Source: CAZFAT01 sp964517075 (GTDB lineage Bacteria > Acidobacteriota > Vicinamibacteria > Vicinamibacterales > SCN-69-37). Taken from it: a stretch of 8,277 nt of DNA. The stretch covers positions 1 to 8,277 of the forward strand of contig CAZFAT010000204.1 of assembly GCA_964517075.1 (NCBI GenBank), given 5' to 3'. The notes under the pieces are model-generated. The model searched no databases. It was given only the letters and a program-made list of their open reading frames with translations, and had not been told where the DNA came from. The stretch's first letter is position 1, and each line of letters begins with the position of its first letter. This document shows positions 1 to 4,934 of this stretch, one piece after another. Position numbers and translations under genes: made by a program.

Positions 1-51
1 GAACAGGCCGGCGACGTACTGATCGACGGCAGTCCAGCGGGGGTCGCTCAT
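1..51 (-). CDS. O-methyltransferase-like protein, N-terminal fragment (cut by window edge)
   Basis: Only the first 17 codons lie in the window. An ATG at 51-49 (minus strand) opens a frame that reads MSDPRWTAVDQYVAGLF and runs off the left edge. The pattern W-T-x-V-D-x-Y-[IVF]-x-x-L close to the N-terminus resembles the start of class I SAM-dependent O-methyltransferases of the catechol-O-methyltransferase-like group; that is a recollection of family openings, not a domain match. The start lies six bases after the sulfatase stop, so the gene probably continues the same minus-strand operon. No strong Shine-Dalgarno is visible, which would fit translational coupling to the sulfatase. The identification rests on very few residues; that a coding region starts here is more certain than its function. 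Confidence 0.45.
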   Translation of the reverse strand, partial: MSDPRWTAVDQYVAGLF

Positions 52-57
52 CGGGCA

Positions 58-1476
58 CTACTTCAAGGGCCAGAGCGGGCTGTCGGTCCGCGCGGTCGCC
101 AGGTGGGTCTCGATGCGCGTCACGACATCAGGGTTCGCGTCGGCGACGTTTTTCTGTTCGGTTGGATCCGAGTCGAGGTTGTACAGCTCGAGCGGCGCGC
201 CGCGCTTGAGGCGCACGGCTTTCCACGGCCCGGAGCGGACGGCCTGCTGGAACCCGCGCTCGTGGAACTCCCAGTAGAGATAGTCGTGCGTCGGCTGCGG
301 CTGGCCGACGAGGGCACGCCGCATCGAGAGGCCGTCGAGGTTCTGCGGTGTCCTGGCACCAGCCAACTCCGCCAGGGTCGGGAACAGGTCCCAGTGCGCC
401 CACACGTGAGTGCTCGTGCGGCCGGCCGGCACGGTCTTCGTCCAGCGCGCGATCATCGGCACGCGGATGCCGCCCTCGTAGAGATCGCGCTTGATGCCGC
501 GCAGGCCCCCCGAGCTCCCGAAGAACGCGGGGTCCGCACCGCCCTCGCGGTGGGGACCGTTGTCGCTGATGAACAGCACGAGCGTGCGCTCACCGAGGCC
601 GCGGGCGTCGATCGTCTGGACCAGCCGGCCGACGTCACGATCCATCCGCTGAATCATCCCGACGAAGGCGGCCTTGGGCGTCGGCTGCGAGCGATAGCCC
701 AGCGACGGACCGTCGGGACCGCTGGGCCGGCTGTCGGCCTTCTGGTTCGCAAATGGGGTTTCGGTGAACCTCCCCTGCCAGGGCGCGAGCGAGTCCTCGG
801 GCACGCGCAGCTCCGCGTGCGGCACGGTGTAGTTCAGGTACAGGAAGAACGGCCTCGGGTCCGCGCGTTCGACAAACCCGATCGCTTCGCGCGTGAACAG
901 ATCGTTCACGTAGTCGTTGGTCAGGTCGGTGTCCACGCGCTCCGCGTTCCGGAACAGGTGATCCGTGTACTGCCGGTGGGCGTGGCGATGATCCAGGAAG
1001 CCGAAGGAGTACTCGAAACCCTTGAGATCGGGCTGACCGGTGGTTCCCGCCAGGCCCAGGCCCCACTTGCCGACCACGGCCGTGCGGTAGCCGGCGTCGC
1101 GCAGGGCCATCGCGACCGTGACGTCCTCGGGGCGGAGCGGGTGCTCGCCGTTGCCGCGAACCCAGGCATGGCCGGTGTGCTGGCCCGTCATCAGCGCCGC
1201 GCGCGACGGTGCGCAGACCGTGCTGCCGGAGTAGTACTGCGTGAACCGGGTGCCCTCGCGCGCCAGCCGATCCAGCGACGGCGTGGGGAACACCTTCTGC
1301 CCGTACGCACTGAGATCGCCGTAGCCCAGGTCGTCGGCCTGGATGATCACGATGTTCGGCCGGCTCGCCTGCGGCACCCTACCCGCGGCCGTGGCCAGCG
1401 TGGCGACCGCCGCGACGGCCGTGGCCAGTGTGGCGACCGCTCGGCGCACGTGACGATGACGACTTCTCAGGACCAT
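58..1476 (-). CDS. Secreted arylsulfatase-family sulfatase (formylglycine type)
   Basis: Predicted to hydrolyse a sulfate ester after export across the inner membrane. Numbered from the ATG at 1476 (472 residues), it has a basic N-terminus (RSRHRHVRR) and an Ala/Val/Thr-rich hydrophobic stretch of a Sec signal peptide (about residues 13-32), with no lipobox. The mature part starts with RPNIVIIQADDLGYGD, whose Asp48/Asp49 are expected calcium ligands. CAPSR at 88-92 is the C-x-P-S-R motif in which Cys88 is converted to formylglycine by a maturation enzyme not encoded here. GKW (Lys137), DNGPH (Asp305, Asn306) and GLRGIKRDLYEGGIRVP (Lys329) complete the sulfatase active site in order, and the length is typical. 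The substrate cannot be read from sequence. A TTG at 1494, three bases after the topoisomerase stop, would add six residues; ATG 1476 is preferred because GAG sits six bases upstream of it. Upstream is the topoisomerase gene, downstream the methyltransferase fragment. Confidence 0.93.
   Translation of the reverse strand: MVLRSRHRHVRRAVATLATAVAAVATLATAAGRVPQASRPNIVIIQADDLGYGDLSAYGQKVFPTPSLDRLAREGTRFTQYYSGSTVCAPSRAALMTGQHTGHAWVRGNGEHPLRPEDVTVAMALRDAGYRTAVVGKWGLGLAGTTGQPDLKGFEYSFGFLDHRHAHRQYTDHLFRNAERVDTDLTNDYVNDLFTREAIGFVERADPRPFFLYLNYTVPHAELRVPEDSLAPWQGRFTETPFANQKADSRPSGPDGPSLGYRSQPTPKAAFVGMIQRMDRDVGRLVQTIDARGLGERTLVLFISDNGPHREGGADPAFFGSSGGLRGIKRDLYEGGIRVPMIARWTKTVPAGRTSTHVWAHWDLFPTLAELAGARTPQNLDGLSMRRALVGQPQPTHDYLYWEFHERGFQQAVRSGPWKAVRLKRGAPLELYNLDSDPTEQKNVADANPDVVTRIETHLATARTDSPLWPLK
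1386..1440. repeat. Tandem 25-bp duplication inside the sulfatase signal peptide
   Basis: Bases 1386-1410 and 1416-1440 are copies of one another with a single mismatch (c1399 versus t1429) and a 30-base period. On the coding (minus) strand each copy encodes VATLATA, so the hydrophobic core reads VATLATA-VAA-VATLATA. The period is a multiple of three, so the duplication keeps the reading frame. It looks like an in-frame slippage event that lengthened the signal peptide core. Confidence 0.85.
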
Positions 1477-1497
1477 GAGGTTCTCAATCTTCAATCG

Positions 1498-3417
1498 TCA
1501 AACATCCAGCTCTTCCGCTTCTTCCGCATGTTCCATGATGAACCGGAAGCGCGCGGACGGATCCTTCCCCATCAGCTCGTTGATGACGCGGTCGGTTCGG
1601 ATCTGGTCGGCGATCTCCACCCGCAGCAGCCGCCGCGTCCGCGGATTCAGCGTCGTTTCCCACAGCACCTTCGGCATCATCTCGCCGAGGCCCTTGAACC
1701 GGGTAATCTCGATCCGCCCGCGCCCGTTGATGCGCTTGATCAGATCGTCCCGGTGGCGGTCGTCGAGCGCCCAGTGCGTCTCCTTGCCCACGTCGATCCG
1801 GTAGAGCGGCGGCTGCGCCAGATAGACCTTGCCGGCGGTGATGAGCGCCGGCAGGTGCCGGTAGATGAACGTCAGGAGCAGCGTCGCGATGTGATGGCCG
1901 TCCGAGTCGGCGTCGGCAAGGATGATGACGCGGCCGTAGCGCAGCCGCGACAGGTCGAAGCTCTTGCCGATACCGCACCCGAGCGCGGTGACGAGATCGG
2001 CCAGCTCCTTGTTCTCGAGGACTTTCGCGAGTGACACGCTCTCGGAGTTCAGGACCTTGCCGCGCAGCGGCAGGATGGCTTGGCGCGCGCGATCACGCCC
2101 CTGCTTGGCCGATCCGCCGGCCGAGTCCCCCTCGACGACGAACAGCTCGCTCTCTTCGCGACCGGGCATGGTGCAGTCGCTCAGCTTGCCGGGCAGTGTG
2201 AGCCGCGAGGACGTCGCGCTCTTGCGCGTCACCTCGGCCTGCGCCGCGCGGCTCGCCTCGCGGGCCCGCGCCGCGAGAATGATGCGCGCGATGATGGCGT
2301 TGGCGGCCGTGGCGTTGTTGTTCAACCAGTGCTCGAGGGCCGGTCGGACCATGCCGTCCACGATGCCGGCGACTTCCGGATTGTTCAGCCGATCCTTCGT
2401 CTGCCCCTGGAACTGCGGATCCTTGAGGAAGACGCTCAGCACGCCGACGAGGCCTTCGCGCAGGTCTTCGGCGGTCAGGGTGACGCCTTTCGGAGAAAGA
2501 TTGTGCGTGTCGATGTAGTTGCGGATCGCCTTGCCGAGTCCGCCGCGCAGGCCGTTCTCGTGCGTACCTCCCGAACCGGTCGGGATGCCGTTGACGTAAC
2601 TCTTCAGGTGCTCGTCGGTGGATTCGGTCCAGCGCAGCACCATGTCGAGCCGCAGCCCGGTTTCGTCGTGCTCACGTGCGTAGGCGAACGGCGCCTCGTG
2701 CACCGGGTTGGCGCCTCGCACCGCGAGGAGCTTCTTGAGATAGTCGCCAATGCCCTCGTCGTGCTGGAAGACCTCACGGCCCGGCTGCCCGGCCGCGGCC
2801 GCTTCGTTCTCGAAAACGATCTTCAGCCCCCGGTGGAGGTAGCTCGCAATCTCCAGCCGTTCGCGGATGATCGCCGCGTCGAACTCGGTCTTCGGAAAAA
2901 TCGTGGGGTCCGGGTGGAAGAACACGGTCGTGCCGGTCCCGCGCGCCGCGCCAAGTTTCTTCACCGGCCCGACGGGCGTCCCCTGGCGGTACTTCTGCTC
3001 CCACGTCGCGCCGTCGCGGCGCACCGTGGCGATCAGTTCGCGCGACAGCGCGTTGACGACGCTGGCGCCCACGCCGTGGAGACCGCCCGCCGTCTTGTAG
3101 TTCTGGCCGTCGAACTTGCCGCCGGCGTGCAGCTTCGTGAAGACGATCTCCAGCGCGCTCGTCTTCGTGTGCGGGTGCTTGTCCACGGGAATCCCGCGGC
3201 CATCGTCCTGAATGGTGAGCGAGGACCCGTCCTTGTGCAGGACGACGGCGATGTTCGAGGCGTAGCCGTTCATCGCCTCGTCAACCGAGTTGTCGAGGAC
3301 TTCCCAGACGAGATGGTGCAGGCCGGTGGAACCGACGCCGCCGATGTACATGCCGGGCCGGCGCCGGACCGGCTCGAGCCCTTCGAGAACCGTGATGTCT
3401 TTCGCGGTGTAGGTCAC
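1498..3417 (-). CDS. Type IIA DNA topoisomerase ATPase subunit (GyrB/ParE; ParE-like features)
   Basis: The ATPase/TOPRIM subunit of DNA gyrase or topoisomerase IV, which drives ATP-dependent strand passage together with a GyrA/ParC partner (not in this window). All landmarks of the 639-residue protein are present. The GHKL ATPase has Glu39 as catalytic base and Asn43 (WEVLDNSVDEA), DDGRGIPVD at 71-79 and GGLHGVGASVVNALS at 111-125. The transducer follows, with QTK ending at Lys341. The TOPRIM domain has EGDSAGG (Glu429), PLRGKVLN at 450-457 and DADSDG with Asp502/504/506. KGLGEM lies at 575-580 and the usual C-terminal tail follows. It lacks the insertion of about 170 residues found in gammaproteobacterial GyrB. 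DADSDGHHI, where GyrB usually has DADVDG, leans towards ParE or a ParE-like paralogue, but the gyrB/parE choice is not settled without the partner. The start is GTG at 3417, with no Shine-Dalgarno, 16 bases after the barrel-protein stop. Confidence 0.95.
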   Translation of the reverse strand: MTYTAKDITVLEGLEPVRRRPGMYIGGVGSTGLHHLVWEVLDNSVDEAMNGYASNIAVVLHKDGSSLTIQDDGRGIPVDKHPHTKTSALEIVFTKLHAGGKFDGQNYKTAGGLHGVGASVVNALSRELIATVRRDGATWEQKYRQGTPVGPVKKLGAARGTGTTVFFHPDPTIFPKTEFDAAIIRERLEIASYLHRGLKIVFENEAAAAGQPGREVFQHDEGIGDYLKKLLAVRGANPVHEAPFAYAREHDETGLRLDMVLRWTESTDEHLKSYVNGIPTGSGGTHENGLRGGLGKAIRNYIDTHNLSPKGVTLTAEDLREGLVGVLSVFLKDPQFQGQTKDRLNNPEVAGIVDGMVRPALEHWLNNNATAANAIIARIILAARAREASRAAQAEVTRKSATSSRLTLPGKLSDCTMPGREESELFVVEGDSAGGSAKQGRDRARQAILPLRGKVLNSESVSLAKVLENKELADLVTALGCGIGKSFDLSRLRYGRVIILADADSDGHHIATLLLTFIYRHLPALITAGKVYLAQPPLYRIDVGKETHWALDDRHRDDLIKRINGRGRIEITRFKGLGEMMPKVLWETTLNPRTRRLLRVEIADQIRTDRVINELMGKDPSARFRFIMEHAEEAEELDV

Positions 3418-3424
3418 GGGGAGA

Positions 3425-3439
3425 GGATAGCCACTACCC
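3425..3439 (-). promoter_or_regulatory. Small hairpin spanning the barrel-gene stop codon, ahead of the topoisomerase start
   Basis: Read on the minus strand, GGGTAG (3439-3434) can pair with CTATCC (3430-3425), with one G-U wobble and a three-base loop (TGG). The left arm contains the TAG stop of the upstream barrel gene, and the stem ends eight bases before the GTG start of the topoisomerase gene. There is no Shine-Dalgarno in the 16-base gap. The arrangement would suit translational coupling, with a terminating ribosome opening the stem. The stem is short and the role is an inference. Confidence 0.3.
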
Positions 3440-3952
3440 CGCCGACAGGCCGACGACGAGCGCGATCCACGTGCGGTAGATCCTGCCGAAGTCCCACCTG
3501 GGAAACTGGTAGTCGACCTGGCCCTTCACGCCCCAGCGCTCGTTGAGCGTGACGCGGATCGCCGCGCCTGGGCCGCCGGTGAATGCCGTCGCGCCCCCGC
3601 CAAAGGCTTCCCAGTGCGCGACGCCGAGCAGGGCCTGCAGATCGATGTTGACGCGACTGCCGGCAGGAACGGTGAAGCGCACCCCGCCCAGGACCACGGT
3701 GTCGGTGACACCCGGCTCGAACATGATCCCGACATCCACCACCCACCGGAGGCGTGATCCAAACGAGCCGAAGGGATGCGCGAGATCGACGGAGACGCCT
3801 TTGGCCAGGACGCCGTACTCCTCCTGCCAGGACAGCAGCGACGGCCCGAACCCGACGGCCCCGTGCGTGACGTCCTGCGCCGACGCCGGCAGCGCAGCGG
3901 CGAGGACGAGGGCCAGGGCGGCGAGAACGCGCTTGGCGATGGGCTGTGACAC
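3434..3952 (-). CDS. Small exported protein, putative outer-membrane beta-barrel, function unknown
   Basis: I do not recognise a named family. From GTG 3952 the product is 172 residues. It has a textbook Sec signal peptide: a basic start (IAKRV), a hydrophobic Ala/Leu run, and a likely signal peptidase I site after LPASA, before QDVT. The mature part, of about 150 residues, is Gly-rich with alternating hydrophobic/polar stretches that look like antiparallel beta strands (RLRWVVDVGIMFE, TDTVVLGGVRFTVP, RVNIDLQALLGVAHWEA, WGVKGQVDYQFPRW, TWIALVVGLSAG). It has no cysteine, so it is no lipoprotein. This suggests a small beta-barrel in the outer membrane, although the C-terminus ends in AG rather than the usual aromatic residue. 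An in-frame GTG at 3958 would add two residues; GTG 3952 is chosen because GAGAGG ends five bases upstream of it. It is first in the minus-strand run, directly upstream of the topoisomerase gene. Confidence 0.72.
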   Translation of the reverse strand: MSQPIAKRVLAALALVLAAALPASAQDVTHGAVGFGPSLLSWQEEYGVLAKGVSVDLAHPFGSFGSRLRWVVDVGIMFEPGVTDTVVLGGVRFTVPAGSRVNIDLQALLGVAHWEAFGGGATAFTGGPGAAIRVTLNERWGVKGQVDYQFPRWDFGRIYRTWIALVVGLSAG

Positions 3953-3957
3953 ACACA

Positions 3958-3963
3958 CCTCTC
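3958..3963 (-). promoter_or_regulatory. Shine-Dalgarno of the barrel gene, next to a (GT)5 start region
   Basis: On the minus strand the leader reads GAGAGGTGTGTGTGTCAC. GAGAGG (3963-3958) is a good ribosome-binding site with five bases to the GTG at 3952, but it overlaps the in-frame GTG at 3958, which rules against that earlier codon. The start lies within a run of five GT units (3958-3949), so GTG triplets occur in more than one frame. Confidence 0.6.
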
Positions 3964-4110
3964 AGTAGAAGGACTGACCGCAGGGCAGGCCCAGACAGGC
4001 TAGTCGAAATGCGCGGCCGATGCCAGCCGTCGCGGCGCTGGATAATCGCGCTGGCGTCAGTCTGATGACCAGACGCGCGCCCCTTCAGCCGGGCGGGCCG
4101 TCGGCATCCG
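3964..4110. other. Divergent intergenic region between barrel gene and GNAT gene
   Basis: This stretch separates two genes transcribed away from each other and should hold both promoters. For the minus strand a possible -10 is TAGCCT (4002-3997), which would give a leader of about 40 bases, but no convincing -35 lies upstream. For the plus strand GATAAT (4041-4046) resembles a -10, again without a clear -35. A small imperfect hairpin can be drawn around 4050-4075. A longer GNAT reading from ATG 4020 would cover part of the region but is not favoured. No small gene, RNA gene or strong terminator was seen. Confidence 0.35.
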
Positions 4111-4117
4111 GGAGGTG
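4111..4117 (+). promoter_or_regulatory. Shine-Dalgarno that fixes the GNAT start
   Basis: GGAGGTG is a near-perfect complement to the 16S rRNA tail. From GGAGG there are six bases to the GTG at 4122, the optimal distance. This supports GTG 4122 over the in-frame ATG 102 bases upstream. Confidence 0.75.
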
Positions 4118-4121
4118 CAGT

Positions 4122-4529
4122 GTGGAGACCATCGACTACCGCGTCGAGCCCAGGCTCGACGCAGCGCATTTCGCGGATGTCCTCCGGCGCTCGACACTCG
4201 GCGAACGACGTCCCGTTGACGATCTGGAGACCATGCGCGGGATGGTGGCGCACGCGGACGTCATCGTGACGGCGAGAACGCCGGAGGGGCTGCTGGTGGG
4301 CGTCTCCCGCGCGCTGACGGACTTCCACTGGTGCACGTACCTCGCGGACCTGGCGGTGGACGTCGCGTATCAGCGTCGCGGGATCGGCCGCGAACTGATT
4401 CGGCAGACGCACCGCGCGGCGGGCCTGTGCACGAGCCTGACGCTCCTGGCCGCGCCCGCGGCCGAGACCTACTATCCGCACATCGACATGCAGCAGCATC
4501 ATTCGTGCTGGCGGATCGAGCGTGCTTGA
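4122..4529 (+). CDS. GNAT-family N-acetyltransferase
   Basis: Predicted cytoplasmic acetyl-CoA-dependent acetyltransferase; the acceptor is unknown. From GTG 4122 it has 135 residues, typical of a single-domain GNAT enzyme. The strand-helix core motif A is clear: LADLAVDVAYQRRGIGRELI, with the acetyl-CoA pyrophosphate-binding Q-R-R-G-I-G at residues 84-89. The preceding strand carries TPEGLLVGVSRALTD. The C-terminal part (AAPAAETYYPHIDM, about 110-123) matches the usual final strand and the Tyr-containing helix. The start is set by a strong Shine-Dalgarno; translation from ATG 4020 would add 34 low-complexity residues with no family resemblance. It appears monocistronic: its stop codon lies inside the -35 element of the next promoter. 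Two cysteines and a His-rich tail (QQHHSCW) are visible but have no assigned role. Confidence 0.88.
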   Translation: METIDYRVEPRLDAAHFADVLRRSTLGERRPVDDLETMRGMVAHADVIVTARTPEGLLVGVSRALTDFHWCTYLADLAVDVAYQRRGIGRELIRQTHRAAGLCTSLTLLAAPAAETYYPHIDMQQHHSCWRIERA

Positions 4530-4554
4530 CGCGCTGCGTCCTCTGGCCTAGAAT
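4526..4554 (+). promoter_or_regulatory. Sigma70-type promoter of the PadR-ADOP operon
   Basis: TTGACG (4526-4531), a 17-base spacer, and TAGAAT (4549-4554) form a near-consensus housekeeping promoter on the plus strand. A start of transcription about seven bases beyond the -10 (near 4561) would leave a leader of only about ten bases before the ATG at 4571. The -35 shares bases with the stop codon of the GNAT gene (TGA 4527-4529). Confidence 0.8.
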
Positions 4555-4562
4555 TTCTAGGC
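4546..4562. promoter_or_regulatory. Palindromic operator over the -10, probably for PadR autoregulation
   Basis: GCCTAGAATTTCTAGGC is a perfect 8-base inverted repeat (GCCTAGAA / TTCTAGGC) around a single central base, t4554. It covers the whole -10 element and reaches the predicted transcription start. A dimeric winged-helix repressor bound here would block RNA polymerase. PadR proteins commonly repress their own operons from sites near the promoter, and the padR-type gene starts nine bases beyond the palindrome, so it is the natural candidate. Binding by this protein is an inference. Confidence 0.7.
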
Positions 4563-4570
4563 TACACGCC

Positions 4571-4930
4571 ATGAGACGTCGTCAGGACCCCCGCGCGGAG
4601 CGGGATCTGTTGGCCGGCACGCTCGACATGCTGATCCTGCGCATGCTGCAGGCCGGACCGGCCCATGGCCTGCAGATCGCCCAGGACATCGAGCGGCGCT
4701 CGGACGATGTGCTGCTCGTCGAGCAGGGGTCGCTCTATCCAGCCCTGCATCGCCTCGAGGAGCGCGGCTGGATTGCGTCGTCGTGGGGCGTGTCCGACAC
4801 CAACCGGCGTGCGCGCTTCTACCGGCTGACGCCGAAGGGCAAGAAGCAGCTCGCTACCGAATCCAGCCGGTGGACGTCCCTGACGCGCGCCGTGGCTCGG
4901 GCGATGCGGCCCTCGGGTGCGAAGAGCTGA
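4571..4930 (+). CDS. PadR-family winged-helix transcriptional repressor
   Basis: A 119-residue DNA-binding regulator. Residues 12-95 form the PadR winged helix: DLLAGTLDMLILRMLQAGPAHGLQIAQDI is the characteristic opening, with H32-G33 at the usual helix turn. EQGSLYPALHRLEERGWI (51-68) is the recognition helix region, and RRARFYRLTPKGKKQL (79-94) is the wing. The C-terminal dimerisation part is short, as in the PadR proteins that accompany ADOP permeases. ATG 4571 is chosen because the family signature begins about ten residues later; the open frame extends upstream, but that part overlaps the GNAT gene and has no similarity. No Shine-Dalgarno precedes the ATG, and the leader may be only about ten bases. 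The permease ATG follows the stop after four bases. It probably represses its own operon through the palindrome over the -10; the inducing signal is unknown. Confidence 0.92.
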   Translation: MRRRQDPRAERDLLAGTLDMLILRMLQAGPAHGLQIAQDIERRSDDVLLVEQGSLYPALHRLEERGWIASSWGVSDTNRRARFYRLTPKGKKQLATESSRWTSLTRAVARAMRPSGAKS

Positions 4931-4934
4931 GTCG

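Noticed and set aside
1830..1853. Inverted repeat TGCCGGCG / CGCCGGCA with an 8-base loop
   Set aside because: It lies inside a conserved part of the topoisomerase gene (LITAGKVYL); an 8-base GC-only match is expected by chance here and no T-run follows.
103..2034. A 643-codon plus-strand open frame opposite the sulfatase and the end of the topoisomerase gene
   Set aside because: It runs antisense to two genes with clear catalytic motifs, its translation is low-complexity (rich in Arg, Val, His, Ala, Gly) with no domain, and long antisense frames are expected in GC-rich DNA.
2080..3546. A 488-codon plus-strand open frame opposite the topoisomerase gene
   Set aside because: Same reason: it is a codon-bias shadow of a well-conserved gene and has no recognisable protein features.
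4020..4121. A longer GNAT start at ATG 4020
   Set aside because: The extra 34 residues have no resemblance to GNAT proteins, and a strong Shine-Dalgarno sits correctly before GTG 4122.
3414..4502. A 362-codon minus-strand open frame crossing the barrel gene, the intergenic region and the GNAT gene
   Set aside because: It overlaps two better supported genes in other frames, reads Arg/Gly-rich without a domain, and would remove the divergent promoter region.
4563..4570. A Shine-Dalgarno for the PadR gene
   Set aside because: The bases between the palindrome and the ATG (TACACGCC) contain no purine-rich match to the 16S rRNA tail.
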